Assembly: GCA_017999915.1 (NCBI GenBank)
Contig: JAGNKX010000007.1
Span: 1 to 64,000, forward strand
Direction of reading: 5' to 3'
DNA from: Spirochaetota bacterium
GTDB taxonomy: Bacteria > Spirochaetota > UBA4802 > UBA5550
DNA length: 64,000 nucleotides
Below the pieces are notes generated by a model. That model was not told the origin of the DNA, did no database searches, and saw only the letters and a list, made by a program, of their open reading frames with translations. A program made the translations under genes and the position numbers. Shown piece after piece: positions 34,297 to 43,100 of the stretch. The number at the start of each line of letters is the position of its first letter. Positions within the stretch are counted from its first letter, which is position 1.

Positions 34297-34466
34297 GCCC
34301 TCACCCCCCCGGCCCCAAATGCACTATAGCCCCCCGACCCCCGGAGGGGGCGTGTGACAAAGTGAGTAATATTCATATGTGATATTATAAGTATGATGTA
34401 AATATTATGTATTTGAAATCCCAATAATTTGTTGGACTCATGCCCCCTGCGGGGGACAGGGGGGTC
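34297..34466. repeat. Fragments of the dispersed C-rich/G-rich repeat
   Basis: A partial copy (CCCTCACCCCCCCGGCCCC, then CCCCCCGACCCCCGGAGGGG) is at 34297-34358, and a CCCCCT/AGGGGG hairpin is at 34443-34465. AT-rich sequence lies between. This is the gap before the MBL-fold gene. Confidence 0.6.
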
Positions 34467-34486
34467 TAACTACAAGGAAGGACATT

Positions 34487-35110
34487 ATGATAATCGAGCA
34501 AATTCTGGTGACGCACATGGCGGTGTTCTGCTACCTGGTGGCGGACGAAAAAACGAAGGAGGGCGTCCTCATCGACCCGGCCGGTGACCATGAGCTCATA
34601 GAGAGCGTCGTGGCGAAGTACGGCATCGCGATAAAGTATATCATCAATACCCACGGCCATTTCGACCATACGTCGGGGAACGATTACTGGATGAAGAAGA
34701 CCGGCGCTTCGCTGCTGATCCACGAATCGGACGCGCGCAAGCTGGGGAGCCTGACGAGCAGGTTCTTCTCCCGGACCATGGGAGGGAAGACGTCTCCCCC
34801 GCCGCAGATGACCCTGAAGGACGGAGACGTGATACACGTCGGCTCGGGGCAGCTGCGGGTCATCGAAACGCCGGGCCATTCGGCCGGGAGCATCTGCCTC
34901 TACATGGCGGGGCATATTTTCACCGGCGATACCCTGTTCACCGAGGGTATGGGCCGCACCGATCTGCCCGACGGCTCCATGAAAAAGATCATGGAGTCGA
35001 TTAAGAACAAGATCCTCTCGCTGCCGGACAGCACGGTCATCTGGCCGGGCCATCATTACGGGCGCTATCCCACCTCGACCGTTAAGGAGCAGAAGGGGTA
35101 TTATCGGTAG
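34487..35110 (+). CDS. MBL-fold metallohydrolase (glyoxalase II/persulfide dioxygenase-like)
   Basis: The 207-residue product carries the metal motif THGHFDH (about residues 55-61), GHSAGS (about 130), FTGDTLF (about 145) and PGHHYG (about 190), in the usual order for glyoxalase II and ETHE1-type enzymes. It may hydrolyse an acyl-glutathione-like thioester or oxidise a persulfide. The sequence does not decide between them. An AAGGAAGG site is at 34474-34481. It is monocistronic between repeat blocks. Confidence 0.88.
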   Translation: MIIEQILVTHMAVFCYLVADEKTKEGVLIDPAGDHELIESVVAKYGIAIKYIINTHGHFDHTSGNDYWMKKTGASLLIHESDARKLGSLTSRFFSRTMGGKTSPPPQMTLKDGDVIHVGSGQLRVIETPGHSAGSICLYMAGHIFTGDTLFTEGMGRTDLPDGSMKKIMESIKNKILSLPDSTVIWPGHHYGRYPTSTVKEQKGYYR

Positions 35111-35119
35111 GATTATATT

Positions 35120-35661
35120 CCCTCACCCCCCCGGCCCCCTCTCCCATTAAGAATTGAAGAAAGGAGAGGGGGGGGCGATGATAAAGACGTTATAGCGGAA
35201 ACCCACTCCTTTGTTGTTGGTTGCCCCTCATCCCCCAGCCCCTAATTCCATTGAGAACTGAAGAAAGGTGAGGGAGTGCGATGATAAAGACGTTATAGCA
35301 GAAACCCACTCCTTTGTTGTTGGTTGCCCCTCATCCCCCGACCCCTTCTCCCATTAAGAATAGAAGAAAGGAGAAGGGGAGTTTAATTAAATGCCTTTAA
35401 TGCGGAAATCCTCTCCTTTATTGTTGGTAGCCCCTCACCCCCCGGCCCCCTCTCCAATTAAGAATTGAAGAAAGGCGAGGAGGGCTGAGATAAAAACCTT
35501 AATGCGGAAACCCTCTCCTTTTTACCAAGCTTAATGGGAGAGGCGCCGAACAGGACGTTTCAGTGTCGAGCGCGGCCAGGATGGCCAAAAAGCGCTCGAC
35601 GTGCGCGGAGCGCGGGTGAGGGACAATCCCCTGAGAGCGTGCATGGAGCGCGGGTGAGGGG
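35120..35661. repeat. Tandem array of about 103-nt C-rich/G-rich repeats with two-tier hairpin
   Basis: Units start CCCCTCA(C/T)CCCC at about 35120, 35224, 35327 and 35431, giving a period of 103-104 nt. Each holds a CTCTCCCATTAAGAATTGAA-type segment and a (C/G)GGAAACCC(A/T)CTCC-type segment. A right-hand end piece closes with CGGGTGAGGGG. Within that end piece a two-tier hairpin is inserted: GTCGAGCGC (35565-35573), GGCCA-GGA-TGGCC (35574-35586), AAAAA, GCGCTCGAC (35592-35600). No spacers as in CRISPR are present. Confidence 0.9.
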
Positions 35662-35735
35662 TAAAATCTTAAAAAGATTTTTTAATATTTCATATTCCTG
35701 TTCGTATAATCTATAAATAACAAGATAGAAATGAT

Positions 35736-36071
35736 ATGGACCATAAGAAGAAGTTATTCTCCAGAGAATTGAGAAAAGAATCAACCCTGCATGAAATAAA
35801 AGTTTGGGAAAAACTCAGGGACAGGAGATTCTTAAACCTCAAATTCAGACGCCAGCATGTGATTGAAGGTTTTGTTGTTGATTTTTATTGTCATCAATTA
35901 CGTCTAGCAATTGAAATTGATGGTGGTATACATGAGCGGCAACAGGATTATGATGATCTTCGACAGCATTTGATTGAATGTGAAGGGATAAGATTCATTC
36001 GTGTGACGAACGAAGAAGTCATTGCTGACATGGATAAATTATTTAAAAAAATAATCGATACATTCAGATGA
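35736..36071 (+). CDS. DUF559 (Vsr-like) endonuclease-fold protein
   Basis: The 111-residue protein is a complete DUF559 domain, a small PD-(D/E)xK-type nuclease fold related to Vsr. Catalytic-type residues are Asp in FVVDFYC (about residue 49) and Glu-x-Asp in AIEIDGGIHE (about 62-71). It also has the basic RRFLNLKFRRQHVIEG segment. The target and role of DUF559 proteins are unknown. The gene is more A+T-rich than neighbours and stands inside an array of 103-nt repeats: it begins 74 nt after one array block and ends 14 nt before the next. No ribosome site is obvious. Confidence 0.88.
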   Translation: MDHKKKLFSRELRKESTLHEIKVWEKLRDRRFLNLKFRRQHVIEGFVVDFYCHQLRLAIEIDGGIHERQQDYDDLRQHLIECEGIRFIRVTNEEVIADMDKLFKKIIDTFR

Positions 36072-36085
36072 TGTTGAGAATAGAG

Positions 36086-36400
36086 CCCCTCACCCCCCGG
36101 CCCCCTCTCCCATTAAGAAATGAAGAAAGGCGAGGGGGAGCGATGATAAAGTTCTTATGGCGAGACCCTACTGCTTTGTTGTTGGTTGCCCCTCACCCCC
36201 CCCCCCGGCCCCCTCTCCCATTAAGAATTGAAGAAAGGAGAGGGGGAGCGATGATAAAGACGTTATAGAGGAAACCCTCTCCTTTTTACCAAGCTTAATG
36301 GGAGAGGGGGCGCGGAGCGCGGGTGAGGGACAATCCCCTGAGAGCGTGCACGGATCGCAGGTGAGGGCTAAGAAATGGGAGAGGGGTAGGGGGTGAGGGG
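36086..36400. repeat. Second half of the 103-nt repeat array
   Basis: Units begin CCCCTCACCCCC at 36086 and 36189 (103 nt apart) and end in GGGTGAGGGG at 36400. The closing part (36276 on) repeats the closing part of the array at 35120-35661 nearly word for word, including ACCAAGCTTAATGGGAGAGG and AATCCCCTGAGAGCGTGCA, but without the two-tier hairpin insertion. Confidence 0.9.
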
Positions 36401-36418
36401 TTGAAAGACAGAACCCGC

Positions 36419-39205
36419 CTACTTCCCCGCCTGCTTCTGCACGTTTTCCAGCATCAGTTCGGCCCGCATCTTCTCGTAGAAGGAGTAGGTCGTGTAGAAC
36501 TTGAAGTACTTGTGCTGCAGGCTCGACAGGTCGATGCCCGTTATAAAGGGCTTGAAATCCTTCATGTCCGCTGCCGATGAGAAGAGACTTTTGGCGAAAT
36601 CCGCGACCGTGTTCCTGGTGAAGGCCCCGGTCTTGCGGCCGTCGGGAAGGGTCATGCTGTAGAGGATCTCGCGGTTCTGGCCGAAGGAGACGGAGAGGAC
36701 GCAGGGCTGTATCTTTTTCTGGATGTTCTCGATCCTGACGGAATGCTCCGGGTCTATCTTGCTCACCGAGTAGTTCATGTACATGTCCTTCTTCAGCTGG
36801 CAGAGCTCCACGGCGTTTTCGGATTTCGCCAGGGGGGACCCGGGGTTCACCGAGATTATCTGGGACGACACGTTTTTGGCGAAGAGGAAGAGCCTGGTCA
36901 GGTAATCGAACATGATGTCCGCCGGCTTGCGGAAATAGAAGAAGGAGCCGCTCTCGTCGAAGAGGTAGAAGTAGCTGTATTTCCTGTCGCTGTCGAAATA
37001 TATTTGGATCGTGTCGGCCCTGGAGTTTTCCACCATGGTGCGGAGGAAGTTGAGCTCCTTGATGGACGAATCGACCCTGATGAGGTTCTTCAGGCCGTAG
37101 TTGAAGGAGAGGCTCAGCATCATCTTCATCTCGGACTCGCAGAGAATGGTGTCGACGACGGTCGCTCCCCCCGATTTCTTGGTGTAGAAGATGAGGTACT
37201 GGTTCCCCACCATGGTGATGTAGCTCTTCTTGGCCTCCGGGTCGCCGCCGATGAAGAACTCGTAGATGTCCCGTATGAACGCCTTCAGGCGCATGAATTC
37301 CTTGGTGGCGCCGTAGGGGAGGGACGAGACTACGTTCACCGCGCTCTCGAAATCGCTCCTGGTCGCGAGGGCCCCGTTCAGGATCCGCGACAGGATCGGA
37401 ATGATGTCCATTTCGTTCTTGAAAACCTCGAACTTGGTGGATCCCCAGCTGTCGTGGTAGAGGAAGAAGAACTCGTCGATCTTCCGCGAATACTTCGAGT
37501 AGAGGTTAAAGATGATGTAGTTCATGACCGGGAAGGGGTCCCGGACGTAGTCCTCCTGGAAGGCGCTCATCTTCTTGAACATGAAATTGGACGAGACATC
37601 CGAGATCAGGTCGCGGAGGAAGCTGGTTTCCAGGCTGTGAAGGCCGGTATCGATCTCCAGCCGGGTGTAGTCCTTCTTGAACAGGCCGTTCAGGCTGATC
37701 CACACCGAGAGGCCCAGGAGGGTCTTGTCCTTGTGGAGGATGACGATCTGCGGGGTGTTGTCCACGATGAGGCGCTTGGACAGGAACCAGGTCTCGTTCC
37801 CCTTCTGGTCCCGCACGTACTCGATTTTCAGGAGCTTCTCCGGCGGATAGTTCTTGAAGCTCAGGGTGTTGTCGATCTTGTTGTCCGCCACCTGGAAGTG
37901 GGTGTAGATCTTCCGGCTGATGGCCTTGATCTCCTCGTCGGTGAAGCTGTGCTTGACCTTGTGCGTCTCCATGCTCCCGATGATGCGGCGGTATTCTTGA
38001 AGGACGAACTTCTTGGCGTTGTTCAGGAGCTTGCTCACCGGCTCGATGCTCCAGTTGTGGAAATCGTCCATTTCCTTGACCTTGACCGCGGCCCAGCCCC
38101 ATCTCTTCACATACTCGACCATGACGCGGGCCTTGTCCGGATTGTACCCTTCCTCGGCTTTATTGATGCGGGAGAGCATCGGCTCGACCTTGAGGTAAAA
38201 GGAGGCCTTCAGGACGTCCAGGGAATCCCGGTCCTTGACGATGTTGGCGTAATAATCGAACACGTTGTTGAACATGATGACATAGGCGTCGGTATATTCA
38301 GGCGTGAGCTTGTCTTCCTGGATGTTCTTCTTGATGATGTTGCAGATGAATGGGTTCTCGGAGTAATTGTTGATGTAGCGCGCCAGCAGCCCAAGCTTGA
38401 TGATCGACTTGAAGGGATTGCCCAGGGACTTGAGGATCTGGAACAGCCCCGCGGTGAGAAAATCCTCCTGCTTAATGCTGTAGATGTTCCCGATGTCTAT
38501 GAACTGGCCGGCCAGCTCCGATTGGCCCGCCGCCGCGAGCCAGTTCATGTAGGTCCTGTTGTCGGCGTTCTCCGGCACGACCCACCAGAAGGGCATCTTG
38601 CCGTTCAGCACTATCGAGCTGCGGAAAAACTCCTCCTTCAGGAGCTCCCCGATGGAGGATCCGGAAAACTGCTCCTCGTCGGCGAACACGTTGTTCCTGA
38701 TGCGGCCGATCTCGTTCAGGTAGAAATGCACTTCGATATTGAACTTGTCGAAGACCCAGCTTTCGATGGCGCGCAGCTTGGTCTTGTAAAGGTTGATGAG
38801 CTCCCGGCCATAGTGGCCGTCCTGGTAGCAGAGCCAGAAGTCGAAATCGGACTGCTTGGTGTAGGCGATGGTGCCGCAGCTGCCGATGAGGGCGATCATC
38901 AGCAGGAAGGGGTTGCTTGACCGGGAGCGGTGGATCCCCGCCTCCGGGAATCGTTTCGTGATGAACTCCATGAGCCGGGGCGAGGGAGAGTAATCGAAGA
39001 CGCCCTGGGGCAGGCGCGGCTCCGCCACGTGTCCCGGCAGTCCCGGAGCGTTGACATGGAGCAGGTAGGTGATGAATTCCAGGAGGTTAACCAGCTGCGG
39101 GTCCGACAGGATCCTCTGCAGGTTCCCAAGCTTCAACTCGTTGTATTTCCGGAACTTCTCTTGATACGTTTTTATTCTATCGATTATATTCGAACTGGCT
39201 TCCAT
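36419..39205 (-). CDS. Class I (CyaA-type) adenylate cyclase
   Basis: The 928-residue cytoplasmic protein (ATG at 39205; a GTG at 39247 is also possible) matches class I adenylate cyclase. The nucleotidyltransferase centre IGSCGTIAYTKQSDFDFWLC (about residues 107-126) supplies two Asp in DFDFW. Conserved downstream blocks include LNGKMPFWWVVP and FIDIGNIYSIKQEDFLTAGL and KSIIKLGLLARYI. It would make cAMP from ATP. E. coli CyaA is 848 residues. The C-terminal half (about residues 430-928) is less similar and probably regulatory. No phosphotransferase gene or Crp-like regulator is near. Confidence 0.85.
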   Translation of the reverse strand: MEASSNIIDRIKTYQEKFRKYNELKLGNLQRILSDPQLVNLLEFITYLLHVNAPGLPGHVAEPRLPQGVFDYSPSPRLMEFITKRFPEAGIHRSRSSNPFLLMIALIGSCGTIAYTKQSDFDFWLCYQDGHYGRELINLYKTKLRAIESWVFDKFNIEVHFYLNEIGRIRNNVFADEEQFSGSSIGELLKEEFFRSSIVLNGKMPFWWVVPENADNRTYMNWLAAAGQSELAGQFIDIGNIYSIKQEDFLTAGLFQILKSLGNPFKSIIKLGLLARYINNYSENPFICNIIKKNIQEDKLTPEYTDAYVIMFNNVFDYYANIVKDRDSLDVLKASFYLKVEPMLSRINKAEEGYNPDKARVMVEYVKRWGWAAVKVKEMDDFHNWSIEPVSKLLNNAKKFVLQEYRRIIGSMETHKVKHSFTDEEIKAISRKIYTHFQVADNKIDNTLSFKNYPPEKLLKIEYVRDQKGNETWFLSKRLIVDNTPQIVILHKDKTLLGLSVWISLNGLFKKDYTRLEIDTGLHSLETSFLRDLISDVSSNFMFKKMSAFQEDYVRDPFPVMNYIIFNLYSKYSRKIDEFFFLYHDSWGSTKFEVFKNEMDIIPILSRILNGALATRSDFESAVNVVSSLPYGATKEFMRLKAFIRDIYEFFIGGDPEAKKSYITMVGNQYLIFYTKKSGGATVVDTILCESEMKMMLSLSFNYGLKNLIRVDSSIKELNFLRTMVENSRADTIQIYFDSDRKYSYFYLFDESGSFFYFRKPADIMFDYLTRLFLFAKNVSSQIISVNPGSPLAKSENAVELCQLKKDMYMNYSVSKIDPEHSVRIENIQKKIQPCVLSVSFGQNREILYSMTLPDGRKTGAFTRNTVADFAKSLFSSAADMKDFKPFITGIDLSSLQHKYFKFYTTYSFYEKMRAELMLENVQKQAGK

Positions 39206-39417
39206 GGCTGCTGTGCTGTCTATCTGTCTATAAAGAATAAAAAACACCGAAAGGGCCGGATCGGCATCCCCATTGCAATTAACTTAAAACCTTATATCTA
39301 AAAAGCAAGTAAGAATTATCGGTTTGGCCGGATTTATGGAAAATAGTTCATGGACCTGTACAGTTATTGCCGATTATATAGAGAGAGGGAGCCATAATAA
39401 TCGCCAAGGAGACAGAT

Positions 39418-39930
39418 ATGCAGGAACTGATCAACGAATCCATCATGACCATGGTAAACGACGGTACGCTGGGCATCGAGCGGGTGAAAAGCCTTATTTA
39501 TATTAAGACCTTTATCGACCGGATTTCTACGAAAAACTACATCGAGGAGGAATCGGCCCGGGAGCTGGAAAAGAAGTACGGCGTACGGCCCAATATCATC
39601 ACCTGGGGCGATTATTTCCAGACGGAAATAGCGACCTCCCTCGCGGTCCTGCCCGAAGAGGAGTTCGACAGGGCCCTGTCGACGCTTAAATTCGACATGG
39701 TCGCCAGCTGGTTCATTTTCTGCGAAAAGGAACAGGACTTTTTCGAGTGGGTCGACGCCACCCATGAGGCGATCATCAAGGCCAAGGACTCCGGGTACAC
39801 CGAGGAGGAAGAGGAGATACTCCACCTCAAGATCCTGAAGGAGTACTACGTGAACCTGGGGCTGGTGAACAACTTCACCGACGCCGAGATGCAGTGGTTC
39901 AACGGGTTCCAGGAGGCGAAGGTGGTGTAG
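39418..39930 (+). CDS. Cytoplasmic protein, unknown function
   Basis: The 170-residue protein is acidic, helical and rich in Glu, Ile and aromatic residues, with no signal, membrane segment or known motif. An AAGGAGA site lies 8 nt before the ATG. It points away from the adenylate cyclase gene across a 212-nt gap, so the two may share a regulatory region. It ends 10 nt before a repeat block. Confidence 0.7.
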   Translation: MQELINESIMTMVNDGTLGIERVKSLIYIKTFIDRISTKNYIEEESARELEKKYGVRPNIITWGDYFQTEIATSLAVLPEEEFDRALSTLKFDMVASWFIFCEKEQDFFEWVDATHEAIIKAKDSGYTEEEEEILHLKILKEYYVNLGLVNNFTDAEMQWFNGFQEAKVV

Positions 39931-39940
39931 GGGGGGAGAA

Positions 39941-40110
39941 CCCCTCATCCCCTGGCCCCTTGTTAGATTTGTCCCTCACCCGCCCCTCCGGGGCACCCTC
40001 TCCCATTAAGCTTGGTAAAAAGGAGAGGGTTTCTGTAATAATGGATTTTACAACATTCCCCTTCTCCTTTTTTCAATTCTTAATGGGAGAAGGGGACAGG
40101 AGATGAGGGG
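39941..40110. repeat. Single dispersed repeat in opposite orientation
   Basis: A compact copy has inverted ends CCCCTCATCCCC and GGAGATGAGGGG. Its inner sequence matches the reverse complement of the closing part of the arrays (CCCATTAAGCTTGGTAAAAA) and then a TTCAATTCTTAATGGGAGAA segment. This single unit shows the element's likely borders. Confidence 0.85.
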
Positions 40111-40145
40111 TTAATCCAAGAAACTATATGTTTTTTTTGTTATAA

Positions 40146-43100
40146 TTAATTGTGCTCTATCCGCTGGTTGATGAAATACCTGCAAATACGGACCATTTTT
40201 TTTATCGAAGCCTCTTTGCGATACATTGGCAAATGCATGTATGGCATGTTGATGATTTTTATATCACCCTGTAATTTTTTTAAATATGAAGGAAATGGCA
40301 GATATTTCCATTCCAGAGACTTAAAGATCAATACGGGACAAGAAATACTATTGCCTTCATATTCCATGCATGCAGGTGTATAAAACTTATCATACAATGT
40401 CCTGTCTTCTTTTGTACCGTATGTGGCGATTTCCTTAATTTGCCCGAAAATTTTATAATATACCCTGCGGCTTTTGATTCTTAGGCTATTCAGTAAGTAT
40501 TTAAATCCATAATCGTTAATACCTTCAGAAAATGAATAGTTTCTACCTAATCTGGCAAAATCTAACAGAACCAGCAATCCGATTGTTTTCCCTCTCTTGA
40601 CCAATTCAAGGCAAACTTCAAAGGCCGCTATTTCATCCAGGCAGTATGACCAGATATAGAAGGGCCTGTCAGGATTCACTTCGATCATTTCATCGGCATA
40701 ATGTGAAGCCATCTTTTGAATCGAGAAACTGTTCATATCTTCAAATAGTATATCGCTGCCCACGATGTTGATCCCGTAAACCGGGCGGTCCTTTTCCCAG
40801 AATTCAGCGCATTTTTTTACAACCAGGGTAGAGCCGATATAAAATATCGGAATTTTCGATCCTTTATCATTGAATGTTTCCAACACACCGGTCTCTAATG
40901 AAGCTTTGCCTCCGCAATATTCGGCAATGCCATGGACAGTAGGATTTTTAAACAATCTTATAAGAGGTATCTCTTTTCCAAGAAACGTTTCGATTCTGTG
41001 TATTAACTTTACGGCCAGTAATGAATTACCACCCAGGTCAAAAAAATTTTCGAAGAGTCCAACCTTGTTGATCTTAAGCGTATCTTTAAAAATTTCCGCA
41101 ATCTTCAATTCAACATCCGTCCGGGGCCCGACAAATGTCTTTACGTCTGTGTCCGTCACCGACTCCGGCAAGGCGTTCCTGTTTATTTTACCGTTGGGAG
41201 TGAGGGGAATGCTGCCGAGCTCGATATAATGCGCCGGCACCATGTAGTCCGGCAGAGTATTTCTCATGTGGTTTTGAAGCCTGTGAATATCAATGGATGT
41301 ATCATGTTCGGGTACATAGTACGCCACAACCAGGGGATTTCCGGGATTGTCCTCCCGTAAAACCGCAATGCAGTCCTTTATGCCATTGAAGCTGCCAATG
41401 GCGGCCTCTATCTCGCCCAATTCGACCCTGAAGCCCCTGATTTTTACCTGTGAATCCCTTCTTCCGATATACTCCATCATGCCGTCAGGCAGGTATCTTC
41501 CCAGGTCCCCGGTCCTATACATCCTGTCTGCCGGACTGTTTGTAAAAGGATTGGTGATGAATCTTTCTTCGGTTAACTTTTCATCATTGAGATAACCCAG
41601 CGATAAGTGGGGGGAGCGAATATATATCTCTCCCGGTTCGCTGATACCGCACATTTTCATCCCGTCATTTAATATCAATAACTGGCTATTTTCAATGCCC
41701 CTGCCAATGGGCACCTTCAGGGACGGTGATTCATCATTGGCTATATAGTACCCCATTGCCTGGGGTGTTTCTGTTGTTCCATAGAAATTGACGCAGGCGC
41801 AGCGGGGGAATATTTTTTTCATTTTCCTCACTAACGATGACTGTAGGATATCCCCCCCGGAGAAGGCGTAGCGCAGGCAATGGATCTGATTTATGGCGGT
41901 CCTTTCGCCGGTGATTATCTCGCCCATGGCCGGCGTATAATGAATGACGCTGATGTTATTTTTTGATATCCACCCAAGCAGTTCCTTGGGCCTGTACATA
42001 ATGTCAGGTCCCGGTATGTGCAATGTCGCGCCTAAAGATAAGGGCAGAAAGATATCCCGTAACAGAGGATCATGGCCCAATCCGGAAAGCATCGAAACAT
42101 GTTCATGCTGATTCAAGTCAAATGTCCGTATCTGCCATTCGATAAAATTGACCACCGGCGTGTGTGTTCCCATGATCCCTTTAGGCAAGCCCGTGGTTCC
42201 GGAAGTATAGATCACATAGAGCATATCGCTGGGATCCGGGGCGGTCCCCGGGACGCCCTCCGGACAGTTTTCCAGTAACCGGCTGATCTCTCCATGGCTG
42301 TTTGGCAATGCCATGGTTTCGAAATGCTGGCGGATGTATTCAACCGTGTCTTTCTGAATATCAATCCCGTCAATGACTATGCAGAATTTCGGTTTGGCGT
42401 CATTGAGATAGTGAAGAACGCGAGACTGCGGATTTGAGGGGTCAATAATAAGAAAGGCAGCGCCCGATTTAATTGTTCCCAGTATCGAGCAGACGAGGGC
42501 GGCGCCTTTTTTCGCAAGGATCGCCACGGTATCGCCCCTGCCGATATTTTTACCATGCAGATAATGGGCGACTCTGTTTGATGTCACTGACAATTGCCCG
42601 TAGGTCCATGTTTCGTTTTCGTCGGATACAGCGACCTTGCCGGGATCCATCTCCGCGTGCCGGTTGAAATCGTCAATAATTAGCCTGCCCGGATTTTCTT
42701 TGAGAACGGCTGTGGGATCGGGAAGCAGATATGCCATGTTCTCCGTTACAAGAGAATGGTCGCGGATAGGGGAATCCGGTTTTTCCATGACCTGGGAAAT
42801 CAGACATTCGATTTGCTCCATGATAAATTGTATTCTTACTTCAGTGAAGAGGTTCTTGTTATATATCAATTCCAGCTTGATCCGTTCGTACGGCCTTATA
42901 TACAGCTCGATATCGTAATTGGTCCCCCGGGTCGCTATTTCCGGTGTCAGGTTATTGCAATTGATTCCCACCAGGGTCAGGTTGTCTTCCGGATAGGGGA
43001 AGGAGTTGATGAATACCTGGAACAGGGGATTGATATTGGCTTCGCGCTTTACATTAAGGTCTTCCACGATTTTCTGAAAGGGGTATTCTTCATTGGCCAC

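Noticed and set aside
35120-36400. CRISPR array
   Set aside because: The repeated unit is 103 nt and includes everything between unit starts. There are no unique spacers, no 25-37 nt direct repeats and no cas genes nearby.
36743-38920. A 725-codon open frame on the plus strand
   Set aside because: It is exactly antisense to the adenylate cyclase gene, has a Val/Glu/Leu-heavy composition produced by reading GC-rich codons backwards, and matches no family. The minus-strand gene has clear motifs.
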